Source: an uncultured bacterium
GTDB taxonomy: Bacteria; Cyanobacteriota; Vampirovibrionia; Gastranaerophilales; Gastranaerophilaceae
Assembly (NCBI GenBank): GCA_949282195.1
Contig: CASDOW010000005.1
Location: 23,575 to 87,574 of the forward strand
Direction: 5' to 3'
DNA: 64,000 nt
Shown here piece after piece: positions 1 to 8,245 of the stretch. The notes beneath the pieces are model-generated. The model saw only the letters and a list, made by a program, of their open reading frames with translations, made no database searches and was not told where the DNA came from. Positions within the stretch are counted from its first letter, which is position 1; each line of letters starts with the position of its first letter. A program made the position numbers and the translations under genes.

Positions 1-398
1 CCGCAACAATAAAAGAATTTTTATTAGCCGCAGAATATGTTGTATCAAACGGCAACCCAAATGTAATTCTTTGCGAAAGAGGGGTTAAGGGTTTTGATAC
101 ACAATTTTCAAGAAACGTGCTTGATATAGCAGCCGTTCCGATAATCAGAAAATACTCACATCTTCCAATTATTGTTGACCCATCTCATGGTACAGGCAAA
201 AGATACTTAATTGAACCTATGGGAAAAGCAGCGCTTGTTGCAGGTGCACACGGCTTAATGTTTGAAGTACACCATGACCCTGATAATGCATTATGTGACG
301 GAGCTCAAAGCTTAAACATAGAACAATTTAAATCAGTAGCCAAACAATTAAACAAATTAATCGGAAGAATAGACTACGATAATAAAAATCAAAAATAG
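1..398 (+). CDS. aroF: 3-deoxy-7-phosphoheptulonate synthase (DAHP synthase), 3' part only
   Basis: This is the C-terminal part of the enzyme that condenses phosphoenolpyruvate with erythrose-4-phosphate, the first step of the shikimate pathway. The window opens inside the gene. The frame is open from base 3, so the GTG at 117 is internal and not a start. Visible motifs are NPNVILCERG, then IVDPSHGTGKR, then a terminal GLMFEVHHDPD stretch. These are typical of the type I-beta DAHP/KDO8P synthase family, where the late histidine and aspartate/glutamate residues bind the metal. The gene ends 44 bp before glyQ. The assignment to a family member that makes DAHP rather than KDO8P rests on the CERG and DPSHGTGKR forms of the motifs. 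Confidence 0.9.
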   Translation, partial: ATIKEFLLAAEYVVSNGNPNVILCERGVKGFDTQFSRNVLDIAAVPIIRKYSHLPIIVDPSHGTGKRYLIEPMGKAALVAGAHGLMFEVHHDPDNALCDGAQSLNIEQFKSVAKQLNKLIGRIDYDNKNQK

Positions 399-442
399 TT
401 GCACATAATTACATTTGTAATATTATAGAATTTAGGTAAAAA

Positions 443-1318
443 ATGGCTTTAACATTTCAAGAATTAATATTAAATCTTTCTAAATATTGGTCTGATAACG
501 GTTGCGTTATACAACAGCCTTATGATATCGAAAAAGGCGCAAGCACGATGAACCCTGCAACTTTCTTAAGAGCATTAGGTCCTGAGCCTTTCAATTGCGC
601 AATGGTTGAGCCTTGCCGACGCCCGACAGACGCAAGATATGGCGAAAACCCAAACAGACTGGGGCATTATTTTCAATATCAAGTTATCCTAAAACCTTCT
701 CCTGATAACGCTCAAGATTTATATTTAAATTCATTATCTGCAATGGGGATAGATTTAAATAAACACGATGTGCGTTTCGTTGAAGACAACTGGGAATCTC
801 CTACATTAGGCGCAGCAGGAGTTGGCTGGGAAGTTTGGCTTGACGGAATGGAGATTACTCAATTTACTTATTTTCAACAAGTGGGCGGTTTAGAAGTTAA
901 ACCTGTTGTACTTGAAATAACCTACGGACTTGAACGTATAGCTATGTATCTTCAAGATGTAGATAGTGTTTTTGACATCAAATGGAATGAAAATCTTAAA
1001 TATGGAGATATTTACCTTCAAAACGAAATAGAACAATCAAAATATAATTTTGAATATTCAAACCCCGAAAGACTTTTTAAGCTGTTTGATTTAGCTTCTC
1101 AAGAAGCAAACAGCTGTATGGAAAAAGGAATTGTATTACCTGCATACGATTGGGTTTTAAAATGTTCACATACATTTAATCTATTAGACGCAAGAGGCGT
1201 AATATCCAAAGATGAACGTGTAAATTACATCAACAGAGTGCGTACTCTGGCTTCAAAAGTAGCAAAACTATACGTAGAACAAAGGGAAAAATTGGGCTTC
1301 CCTTTAATTAAAAAATAG
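443..1318 (+). CDS. glyQ: Glycyl-tRNA synthetase alpha subunit
   Basis: This is the catalytic alpha subunit of the bacterial alpha2beta2 glycyl-tRNA synthetase, which charges tRNA-Gly in the cytoplasm. At 291 residues it has the normal family length. The highly conserved N-terminal part includes the [15 protein letters not shown] and [18 protein letters not shown] stretches that form the active site. The start has a short AGG-containing ribosome site just upstream. The beta subunit gene glyS, often adjacent to glyQ, is not found anywhere in this window, so the two subunits are encoded apart here. The gene lies between the DAHP synthase and two amino-acid permeases on the same strand. Confidence 0.97.
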   Translation: MALTFQELILNLSKYWSDNGCVIQQPYDIEKGASTMNPATFLRALGPEPFNCAMVEPCRRPTDARYGENPNRLGHYFQYQVILKPSPDNAQDLYLNSLSAMGIDLNKHDVRFVEDNWESPTLGAAGVGWEVWLDGMEITQFTYFQQVGGLEVKPVVLEITYGLERIAMYLQDVDSVFDIKWNENLKYGDIYLQNEIEQSKYNFEYSNPERLFKLFDLASQEANSCMEKGIVLPAYDWVLKCSHTFNLLDARGVISKDERVNYINRVRTLASKVAKLYVEQREKLGFPLIKK

Positions 1319-1332
1319 AGAGAAGAATAAAC

Positions 1333-2934
1333 ATGAGCATTAACAACAACGAGGATTTAGTGTCAAATTTTGAGGAAAAAAAAGAAATAAATATACTTAA
1401 AAATTTTGCCAAAAATTTGATGACATTAAAAAATCCCGACAACATGATTAAACAAGCAAATGACGGCGGACTCAAAAAAACACTTGGCGCATTTGATTTA
1501 ATCATTTTGGGCGTAGGTGCAATCATAGGAAGCGGAATATTTACGGTTGTAGGTATTGCTGCAGCAGGCTCGGCAGAATCCGCAGGAGCAGGCCCCGGAC
1601 TTGTTATTTCAATGATATTAGCTTCTTTGGCCTGCGTATTTTCAGCCCTATGTTATAGTGAATTTGCTTCCATGATTCCTGTTGCAGGAAGTGCATACTT
1701 ATACACATATGCCACAATGGGAGAATTTATGGCTTGGCTTATAGGCTGGGTTTTAATGCTTGAATATCTTGTGGGCTACATTGCCGTTGTGAGTGCATGG
1801 AGCGGATATTTTATGCAATTTATAAGAGGGTTTACTTTTCTGCCTGAATGGCTTACAAATCCCCCTATTTATCTAATCCATGACTATTCAACAGTTGTAA
1901 GAGAACTTTCAAGTCAAGGAATAGATGTAAATACCGCAGTTCCACATTTTCTTGGAATTCCGATTTGTATTAATATTCCGGGTATATTAATCACGTTATA
2001 TATTATTGCAACATTAATTAAAGGCATGCAAGAATCCACAAAAATGGCGGGCGTAATGGTTGCCATAAAGCTTGGCGTTGTTGGACTTTTTATTTTAACA
2101 GGCATTTTTTATATTAAACCTGAAAACTGGGTACCTTTTGCTCCAAACGGTTTAAACGGAATATTTATGGGTGCATTTATAATATTCTTTGCATATATCG
2201 GCTTTGATGCAATTGCAACAGCAGCAGAAGAAACAAAAAACCCTCAAAGAAATCTTCCTATCGGCATAATCGGCTCATTAGGCGTTTGCACCATAATCTA
2301 TGTTCTTGTTGCACTTGTTCTAACAGGTGTTGTACCAATATCTCAAATTGATACGCACGCACCTATTGCTTCCGCTATGGCAATGGTAGGGCAAAATTGG
2401 GTAGCAGGGCTAATCTCAATAGGTGCTCTGACCGGTTTAACATCGGTATTATTGGTGTTAATGCTTGCAGGCACAAGAATTCTATACGCAATGAGCAGAG
2501 ACAGATTTTTGCCTTCAATATTACAAACTCTACATCCTAAATACAAAACTCCGCATATTTTAACTTTAATAGTTGGGGCAATATGTATTTTAGGCTCGTT
2601 ATTATTAAATATTTCAACAGCAGCAGAGCTATGCAACTTTGGTACATTTGCATCATTTATTATAGTTTGCGTTGCAGTATTAATATTAAGAAAAACAGAT
2701 CCCGAAAGACCAAGACCTTTTAAAGTGCCCTTTTCACCATTTCTGCCTTTAATGGGCATAATATGTTGTTCAGGTCTTATGATATATTCTATGCAATTTT
2801 TAAAAACTTCAAGAATATTATTCCCGATATGGGTAATCTTGGGAATAATTTATTATTTTACATACAGCTATAAACAACAAAGACTCGCCCAAAAAGATAC
2901 AACAAACGAAGGGGATAAAACAAACAATGATTAA
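1333..2934 (+). CDS. APC-superfamily amino acid permease (first of a tandem pair)
   Basis: This is an integral inner-membrane amino-acid transporter of the APC superfamily, closest in appearance to the cationic amino acid/YfnA-type branch. About 12-14 hydrophobic segments can be traced. After an extended hydrophilic N-terminus of about 55 residues, the protein has the TM1 signature GVGAIIGSGIFTVVG, which forms the unwound substrate site. Later come FAYIGFDAIATAAEETKNP and ILYAMSRDRFLP, both hallmarks of this branch. Length (533 residues) is slightly above the usual 460-500 because of the N-terminal extension. The next permease gene overlaps its 3' end by 8 bp, so the two are probably co-translated. 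The substrate cannot be deduced. Confidence 0.9.
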   Translation: MSINNNEDLVSNFEEKKEINILKNFAKNLMTLKNPDNMIKQANDGGLKKTLGAFDLIILGVGAIIGSGIFTVVGIAAAGSAESAGAGPGLVISMILASLACVFSALCYSEFASMIPVAGSAYLYTYATMGEFMAWLIGWVLMLEYLVGYIAVVSAWSGYFMQFIRGFTFLPEWLTNPPIYLIHDYSTVVRELSSQGIDVNTAVPHFLGIPICINIPGILITLYIIATLIKGMQESTKMAGVMVAIKLGVVGLFILTGIFYIKPENWVPFAPNGLNGIFMGAFIIFFAYIGFDAIATAAEETKNPQRNLPIGIIGSLGVCTIIYVLVALVLTGVVPISQIDTHAPIASAMAMVGQNWVAGLISIGALTGLTSVLLVLMLAGTRILYAMSRDRFLPSILQTLHPKYKTPHILTLIVGAICILGSLLLNISTAAELCNFGTFASFIIVCVAVLILRKTDPERPRPFKVPFSPFLPLMGIICCSGLMIYSMQFLKTSRILFPIWVILGIIYYFTYSYKQQRLAQKDTTNEGDKTNND

Positions 2935-4432
2935 AAAAATCGCCTCCAATTTATCTACAAGAAAAACAGCTCAAGAGCTTATAGAAAGAGCAAAAACAGG
3001 TTCTCTAAAAAAAACCCTTAATGCTTTTGATTTGTTTATAATTGGTATTGGCGCTGTTGTGGGAACAGGAATTTTAACCATTGTTGGTACGGCAATACAA
3101 GGAACTCCGGAAAGCCCAGGGGCAGGACCTGCCATAATCATATCTATGGTACTTGCAGCAATTGCCTGTCTTTTTTCAGCACTTTGTTACAGTGAAGTTG
3201 CATCAATTATTCCCGTATCGGGAAGTGTTTACACCTATTGCTATGCAACCTTAGGCGAATTTGCAGCTTGGATAATAGGCTGGGTATTAATGCTTAATTA
3301 TGTTATAGGGAATGTAACAGTAGCAAGTTCATGGTGTGGTTATTTAACACAGCTTTTAAAAGGGTTTTCGAATTATTTGCCTTCGTTTATAGTAAATTTT
3401 CCTCTTTGGCTTAGAAGCGACGTACGTTCAATATACAACATGTGCTCAAAATACGGGCTTGATGTGCATGATAAAATGCCGTTTTTATTTGACAAAATCC
3501 CTGTAGCAATTAATATACCCGTAATTTTACTGACTCTTGTTGTAACAATAATTTTAATCAAAGGCATTAAAGAATCGACGAGATTTGCAACCATAATGGT
3601 TTGCTTAAATTTATTTATGATTTTATCTTTTGTCATAGTCGGAGCATTTTATGTAAAACCTGAAAACTGGATTCCCTTTGCTCCAAACGGCGCAACAGGA
3701 ATATTAATGGGCGCTTTTATAATATTTTTTGCCTATATCGGTTTTGATGCCGTATCAACGGCAGCAGAAGAAACAAAAAATCCGCAAAAAGACTTACCAA
3801 TTGCAATATTGGGAACATTATTATTTTGTACAATATTATACATACTTGTTGCGCTTGTTTTAACAGGAATTGCGCCTATTAGTCAAATTAATTCTTCAGC
3901 GCCGATTGCAGCAGCGCTCCACATGATAAACAAAGACTATTTGGCAGGTTTTATTTCTGTTGCTGCCGTTTGTGCTTTAGCAAGCGTATTTTTAATATGT
4001 CAATTAGCTTCAACAAGAATTCTTTACGCTATGAGCAGAGATAGATTTTTACCAAGAGTTCTAAGAGTAATCCACAAAAAACACAGAACTCCGCATGTTT
4101 TAACCTGGAGTGTGGGTCTGGTTATAATCGCATGCAGTTTATTTATGGACTTAAATATATCCGCCGAATTATGTAACTATGGCACATTCACAGCCTTTAT
4201 AGCAATCTGTATAGCAGTAATAATACTAAGAAAAACAGAACCAAACTTAAAAAGACCCTTTAAGGTTCCTTTTGTACCTTTATTTCCAATATTAGGAATA
4301 ATCTCTTGCACCGGTTTAATGGTATATTCGCTAAAACAACTTACATCGAGCGCTATAATGTTTCCTATTTGGATTTTAATAGGAATTATAATATACATCA
4401 AATTTAGCTATAAAAACCTTAGAAAAAATTAA
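2927..4432 (+). CDS. APC-superfamily amino acid permease (second of a tandem pair)
   Basis: This is a paralogue of the preceding permease, 501 residues long, with the same order of landmarks. They are GIGAVVGTGILTIVG in TM1, FAYIGFDAVSTAAEETKNP in the middle, and ILYAMSRDRFLP before the last helices. The TM1 loop reads GTGIL instead of GSGIF, so the pair may differ in substrate preference. It lacks the long hydrophilic N-terminal extension of its neighbour. The start ATG lies inside the end of the upstream gene (8-bp overlap), with AAGGGG about 12 nt upstream. The pair looks like a local gene duplication. Its 3' end overlaps the convergent FliT-like gene by 4 bp. Confidence 0.9.
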   Translation: MIKKIASNLSTRKTAQELIERAKTGSLKKTLNAFDLFIIGIGAVVGTGILTIVGTAIQGTPESPGAGPAIIISMVLAAIACLFSALCYSEVASIIPVSGSVYTYCYATLGEFAAWIIGWVLMLNYVIGNVTVASSWCGYLTQLLKGFSNYLPSFIVNFPLWLRSDVRSIYNMCSKYGLDVHDKMPFLFDKIPVAINIPVILLTLVVTIILIKGIKESTRFATIMVCLNLFMILSFVIVGAFYVKPENWIPFAPNGATGILMGAFIIFFAYIGFDAVSTAAEETKNPQKDLPIAILGTLLFCTILYILVALVLTGIAPISQINSSAPIAAALHMINKDYLAGFISVAAVCALASVFLICQLASTRILYAMSRDRFLPRVLRVIHKKHRTPHVLTWSVGLVIIACSLFMDLNISAELCNYGTFTAFIAICIAVIILRKTEPNLKRPFKVPFVPLFPILGIISCTGLMVYSLKQLTSSAIMFPIWILIGIIIYIKFSYKNLRKN

Positions 4433-4809
4433 TCATCCTGTTTCAAAACAAAAGTAGATTTAACATTACGAGAAGCAGGTTCGTAAGTATTCAAGATTTT
4501 TTTAGTTTTCTTTGTTTTTTTTAACTCTTTTTCGAGCTGTTGACGCTTTTCAACAATTAAAGCAATATTTGCTTTTTCAAGCTCGATAAGTTTCAAACGC
4601 TTCTTATTTAGCTCATCATTATCTTTAATTTCAGACAGCCTTGGCTTTTCAAAAAAAATAATCTGGCGCATTAGGGCTTCTTTTTCCTTAACAGCTGTCT
4701 CTATATCATCCCAGTTGCCCTGATTAATAATATCTCTAATATATAAATTCTTTTTTAAAAATTCATCATACAAAAGCTTAAGATGATTATAGTCGTGAAT
4801 GCTCAGCAT
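4429..4809 (-). CDS. Putative flagellar chaperone, FliT/FlgN-like
   Basis: This is a 126-residue, charged, almost entirely helical protein encoded directly after fliS, with stop and start sharing one base (TAATG). FliT and FlgN family chaperones are small helical proteins that hold export substrates such as FliD or the hook-junction proteins before secretion. In many bacteria a FliT-type gene follows fliS. No strict sequence motif defines the family, so the call rests on position, size and the two long predicted helices (roughly residues 5-55 and 60-105). The C-terminal 20 residues are basic and then polar and look unstructured. An unrelated helical protein remains possible. Confidence 0.55.
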   Translation of the reverse strand: MLSIHDYNHLKLLYDEFLKKNLYIRDIINQGNWDDIETAVKEKEALMRQIIFFEKPRLSEIKDNDELNKKRLKLIELEKANIALIVEKRQQLEKELKKTKKTKKILNTYEPASRNVKSTFVLKQDD

Positions 4810-5285
4810 TAATCTTCATCCTCGCAGTCTTCTTCATCATCTTCATCATCGTCTTCATCGTCATATGAATCATAATAATCAACAGAAGACTGTTTAAGCT
4901 CTTGTGCTTGTTCTTTTTGAGCTAATTCAATCGCCTTTTCCCAAGTTGCTTTTAGGCTTTTTAAATATTTTAAAACTTCGTCAATAGGTTCAATTTGTTT
5001 TTTGACATTTGCATAAACCAGACGCCTGATAAAGTACTCATATAGACTTATCAAGTTTTCTGCAAGCTGCGGCGCAACTTCTCTATCCATGGAATTAATG
5101 AATTCTTGAATAATATTTTGAGCCCCCATAAGATTATTATGAGTTTGTTCAATTTGCTTATTTTGCATCGCAACTTTTGCTTTATTCAAAAATTGAATTG
5201 CACCATCATAAAGCATAATTAAAATTTGTTCACGCGAAGCAGTTTCTATGCTTGATTTTTGATATTGTTTAACATACTGGTTCAT
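4809..5285 (-). CDS. fliS: Flagellin export chaperone FliS
   Basis: FliS binds the C-terminal disordered region of flagellin in the cytoplasm and prevents premature polymerisation before export. The N-terminus (NQYVKQYQKSSIETASREQI), followed by LIMLYDGAIQFLNKAKVAM, is characteristic of the family. The helical bundle occupies about residues 1-130. The protein is 158 residues, longer than the usual 125-135. The excess is a strongly acidic tail of Asp and Glu starting near residue 134, which is unusual. It sits between a FlaG-like gene and a FliT-like gene on the minus strand, 2 bp and -1 bp away. The flagellin it would serve is encoded 35 kb away at 40177. Confidence 0.93.
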   Translation of the reverse strand: MNQYVKQYQKSSIETASREQILIMLYDGAIQFLNKAKVAMQNKQIEQTHNNLMGAQNIIQEFINSMDREVAPQLAENLISLYEYFIRRLVYANVKKQIEPIDEVLKYLKSLKATWEKAIELAQKEQAQELKQSSVDYYDSYDDEDDDEDDEEDCEDED

Positions 5286-5286
5286 A

Positions 5287-5703
5287 CTAAAATTTCCTAT
5301 TTACAATGGCACCTTGTGAATTTGCAAGATAGTAGACAAGTTTTGATAATTCTTTTGCATTTATTTTTTCTACTACTTTGTTAGTTGCTTTTTCGGTTAT
5401 TAAAATATCATTTGTATCATCATTTATTTTTAATAAATATTTATCGGTTTGAGATAAGTCATATTTGACAACCTCTTCTTGAACATCATCATGGGTTTCA
5501 TCTTCATTATTAGTTTCGCCAAAAAAATCTCCTGAATTATTATTATGGCTTTCTTTATCAGGATCAACCTTTTGACCTTCGGATAAACCATCAACAATCT
5601 TAACATCGCTCGCAGGGCTAAAGCTGTTAACATTATTCAACTCAGCAGAGTTAAATTCCGGCGTTATCCTTAATTGATTTATCGAAATTCCATCTAAACC
5701 CAT
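5287..5703 (-). CDS. FlaG-like flagellar protein
   Basis: This is a small protein of 138 residues whose last 55 or so residues resemble the FlaG fold. The pattern is YLLKINDDTNDILITEKATN, then a VVEKINAKEL segment, matching the FlaG pattern of a short beta hairpin ending in a conserved helix. FlaG proteins influence filament length. The first 80 residues are low-complexity, rich in Asn, Asp and Glu. I place the start at the ATG at 5703, which has GAAAG upstream. A TTG at 5724 would add seven residues. Position immediately upstream of fliS supports a flagellar role, because flaG commonly neighbours fliD/fliS; no fliD is present here. Confidence 0.6.
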   Translation of the reverse strand: MGLDGISINQLRITPEFNSAELNNVNSFSPASDVKIVDGLSEGQKVDPDKESHNNNSGDFFGETNNEDETHDDVQEEVVKYDLSQTDKYLLKINDDTNDILITEKATNKVVEKINAKELSKLVYYLANSQGAIVNRKF

Positions 5704-5817
5704 AATTAATTCTTTCGTAAACAATTATAACTTACTTCACACATACCACAATAAATTATATAATGTATTTGTAAAAAAAACCAGATTATATATAATTAAA
5801 ATAAAAAGGGTAGATTA

Positions 5818-6564
5818 ATGCAAAAAACATCGGAATTATTTATTCAAAACATAAGAAATCTTCCTATATGGGTTAAACAGGTTATAACCAAAGAAATACT
5901 AGAAGACCTTAGAAAAAAACTGGATGAATTCTCTCAATTGGTTGAAGAGGATGATTTATTTCAATATATGTGTCCGAAATTAACCTTTAAAGGCAAACAA
6001 GAGCTTCAAGAAAGAAATCTAAGGCTATCTGAAGGTTATTACATATTTTTAAAAGATTTATCCGAAGAAAACAATATATTTGAAATCACTGTTAAAAACA
6101 ACTGGACTTTTGCTGATAGTGCAAAAATATTTTGCAGATTAAATGAACTTGAATTCCTGCAAATAGATGACTATTTAACAAATAAAAATATTGCACTTGC
6201 CCTTTTTATTGCCGGAAAAATAAAAACAGGCGAATTTCTAAAAAGAATTGGTAAAATTAACGCAATTCAATTAGAACAAGCAATCCGCTATCAAAAAAAA
6301 CTAAACGAAGAAGGTCGACACATCAAAATGGCAAGCATACTCATTAAAATGGGTTTTATAACGGATAAAGGACTTGATAGCCTTCTTTTATTAAAAGATG
6401 AAGCCAAGAAACATTTATCTTTTGGGGTTGGGTTGACTTCAGTAAAATTGCCGGATGGCTCTCAAAGTGACGATCAAATTATAAGACTGCAAAGAGAAAT
6501 TGCGCGTTTAGAAAACGAAAATATTATAATGAAAAAACGTCTTAAAAAACTTCTAAATCTGTAA
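5818..6564 (+). CDS. Unknown protein with an MshEN/GspE-N-like domain and C-terminal coiled coil
   Basis: I do not recognise the full-length protein (248 residues). The N-terminal 115 residues are helical and charged. Residues of about 135-190 read GEFLKRIGKINAIQLEQAIR followed by MASILIKMGFITDKGLDSLL. That repeated layout (helix, G-x-I-tt-x-q-L-x-x-A-L) is that of the MshEN/T2SSE N-terminal domain found in secretion and pilus ATPases, which in some proteins binds c-di-GMP. The last 35 residues are a leucine-heptad coiled coil. A -10-like TATAAT lies near 5790 and AGGG precedes the ATG. The next gene starts on its stop codon (TAATG), so the two are translationally coupled. Confidence 0.6.
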   Translation: MQKTSELFIQNIRNLPIWVKQVITKEILEDLRKKLDEFSQLVEEDDLFQYMCPKLTFKGKQELQERNLRLSEGYYIFLKDLSEENNIFEITVKNNWTFADSAKIFCRLNELEFLQIDDYLTNKNIALALFIAGKIKTGEFLKRIGKINAIQLEQAIRYQKKLNEEGRHIKMASILIKMGFITDKGLDSLLLLKDEAKKHLSFGVGLTSVKLPDGSQSDDQIIRLQREIARLENENIIMKKRLKKLLNL

Positions 6565-7499
6565 TGAAAAATAATGCCTCAATTCTACTTTCAACAACAA
6601 GAAATAACTGCATAGATTCAACATACTACGGCAGCATTTATTTGGCATCTAAAGATAAAATTTACAGAACAATAGGATTTAACAGAAAAACAAAATTCTA
6701 CATGCGCTCACTTGCAAAACCCCTGCAAGCTTCAGTTATGTGCGATTGTAATATTATAAACGATTTTAATTTTTCAAACCAAGAACTCGCTATATTTTGT
6801 GCTTCGCATGCAGGAAGTAATAGTCACATAAGCATCTTAAAAAACATTTTAAAAAAACACAATTTAAATATAAAAGATATTGATATAGAACCGCAAATTC
6901 CGCTCGATATAAGACATTTTAACGGCAGAAAAACTAAATTACACAATAACTGCTCAGCAAAACACATCATGATGCTTTTAGTGTCCAAATATAAAGGATA
7001 TGATTTAAAAGACTATACCGACATAAACCACCCGATACAACAGCTAATAAAACAAAGACAAGAATTCCTTTCGGGGGAAAAATGTACAGAATTTAGTTTT
7101 GACGGATGCGGCACACCACTATGGGCGATAAGCATTGAAGGTATTATAAAATCATATTTTAACCTAGTTAAAGATAAAAAGTTTAAACCCATATTAAGCT
7201 CAATTCTAAAACACCCTGATATTTTTGGCGGGTATGACAGGCTTGACAGCGATATAATTAAATTATCAAAAGGAAAGTTATTCTCAAAAGTGGGAGCAGG
7301 CGGTTTTGTAATTGTTTACAACATTAAAAAAGATGAGATTTTGCTTGTTAAAATGACACAAAACAACAATGAAGCAAGAAAATTAATAACACTTGATGCC
7401 CTAAACAAGCTAAATTGGCTAAATATAGAACCTATTGAATATGAACTTAATCAAAAAAAACAAAAAGTTGCAAAATATTGTTACGAATTTAAACTATAA
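6564..7499 (+). CDS. L-asparaginase II family protein
   Basis: This is a cytoplasmic amidohydrolase of the asparaginase II (Rhizobium etli AnsA) family, which releases ammonia from asparagine and is unrelated to the E. coli-type asparaginases. The visible family landmarks are YMRSLAKPLQA (active-site Ser/Lys region), FCASHAGSNSHI, LHNNCSAKH and FSFDGCGTPLWAISIEG. At 311 residues it is near family length (about 330-350). The start codon overlaps the stop of the preceding gene by one base. The substrate is inferred from the family only. A role in nitrogen scavenging would fit an amino-acid-fermenting gut lifestyle, but that is inference. Confidence 0.85.
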   Translation: MKNNASILLSTTRNNCIDSTYYGSIYLASKDKIYRTIGFNRKTKFYMRSLAKPLQASVMCDCNIINDFNFSNQELAIFCASHAGSNSHISILKNILKKHNLNIKDIDIEPQIPLDIRHFNGRKTKLHNNCSAKHIMMLLVSKYKGYDLKDYTDINHPIQQLIKQRQEFLSGEKCTEFSFDGCGTPLWAISIEGIIKSYFNLVKDKKFKPILSSILKHPDIFGGYDRLDSDIIKLSKGKLFSKVGAGGFVIVYNIKKDEILLVKMTQNNNEARKLITLDALNKLNWLNIEPIEYELNQKKQKVAKYCYEFKL

Positions 7500-7523
7500 T
7501 GATATAAAAAAACAAATTTAGGT

Positions 7524-7529
7524 TAGAAT
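7524..7529 (+). promoter_or_regulatory. Putative -10 box (TAGAAT) placing transcription start at the ATG of the 7536 gene
   Basis: TAGAAT ends six bases before the ATG at 7536, and no ribosome binding site lies between them. No convincing -35 element is visible. It is one of several genes in the window with this geometry. Confidence 0.4.
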
Positions 7530-7535
7530 TGTTTT

Positions 7536-7985
7536 ATGAATAACGGTTATATGAATTTAAAGTCAAGAGTACAAAAACAACAAAAGAAAAAAATAAGAAA
7601 AATCAGATTTTATCACTCATTTTTAACAATAGTTTTGTTGTTGTGCGTTTGCCAAATCAGCTACAGTGCACTTTTAAATTTAGCTAAAATTGTTGTATAT
7701 CAAACAAAAATAGTAAAAGCACAAGAGCTAAAATCCCAAGCTGAAGAAAGAAACAAACACCTTAAAAGCGAAATTAAAAATTTCTCATCAATGTATAAAG
7801 TTGAATCTATTGCAAGAAACAACCTTAAAATGGCAGCCAAAGATGAAGTCTTGATTATAATAAATCAACAAAACGAAGAAGAAAAAAAGCCTGAAAATAT
7901 ACAAACAAATAAATTTGTTAAATTTTTAGAAACTTTTTCCTCAAAATTTAATAGAGATATTTCAACAGAAAAAACTCAAGAATAA
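7536..7985 (+). CDS. Putative FtsL/DivIC-like septum protein
   Basis: This is a bitopic membrane protein of 149 residues. It has a basic cytoplasmic N-terminus (about 28 residues, rich in Lys and Arg), one transmembrane helix at about residues 29-50, then an extracytoplasmic coiled coil (about 55-95) ending in MYKVESIARNNLKMA. This architecture and the E-x-I-A-R-x-x-L-x-M ending match FtsL/DivIC divisome proteins, which link to FtsB and FtsQ in septal synthesis. The C-terminal 40 residues are polar and probably unstructured. It lies 36 bp after the asparaginase gene with its own likely promoter. The family is poorly conserved in sequence, so the call rests mainly on topology. Confidence 0.6.
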   Translation: MNNGYMNLKSRVQKQQKKKIRKIRFYHSFLTIVLLLCVCQISYSALLNLAKIVVYQTKIVKAQELKSQAEERNKHLKSEIKNFSSMYKVESIARNNLKMAAKDEVLIIINQQNEEEKKPENIQTNKFVKFLETFSSKFNRDISTEKTQE

Positions 7986-7986
7986 A

Positions 7987-8130
7987 CTATTTGACCAGCC
8001 TGATTCTTTGACTGTCGCATGACACATTTATAATAGCGCTAACAGAAAGCCTTCTTCTTTTCAACATGGCTTTTTCTATTACCTCGCAAGCTGTTATTTT
8101 ATTTTTTGCTCTTAAGGACAAATTAAACAT
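7987..8130 (-). CDS. Candidate small ORF, 47 residues, unknown
   Basis: This is an intact reading frame from ATG at 8130 to TAG at 7987, on the strand opposite its neighbours. It fills most of an otherwise empty 236-bp gap. The predicted product starts MFNLSLRAKNKITACEVIEK and is strongly basic, with a KRRRLSVSA stretch in the middle. GGGTGG, a fair Shine-Dalgarno match, lies 3 bp before the ATG, which is closer than usual. The local base composition is less AT-rich than the neighbouring spacers, which favours coding or a structured RNA. I do not recognise the product. It could also be a decayed gene end. Confidence 0.35.
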   Translation of the reverse strand: MFNLSLRAKNKITACEVIEKAMLKRRRLSVSAIINVSCDSQRIRLVK

Positions 8131-8233
8131 ATGCCACCCGATATTTCACTCTTACTATTTATATTCGGCAAATTTTTATTTTTCTTTAGGTATATATTAA
8201 GATATATTAAGAAAACTTTTATTGTTTTTAATG

Positions 8234-8239
8234 TATAAT
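8234..8239 (+). promoter_or_regulatory. Putative -10 box (TATAAT) for trmFO, leaderless arrangement
   Basis: TATAAT, preceded by TG, ends six bases before the ATG at 8246. There is no purine-rich ribosome site between them. The predicted transcription start is the A of the start codon. The -35 region is weak. Confidence 0.5.
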
Positions 8240-8245
8240 TGTTAT

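Noticed and set aside
4429..5703. A fliD gene in the flaG-fliS cluster
   Set aside because: fliD usually neighbours these genes, but none of the frames here is long enough or similar.
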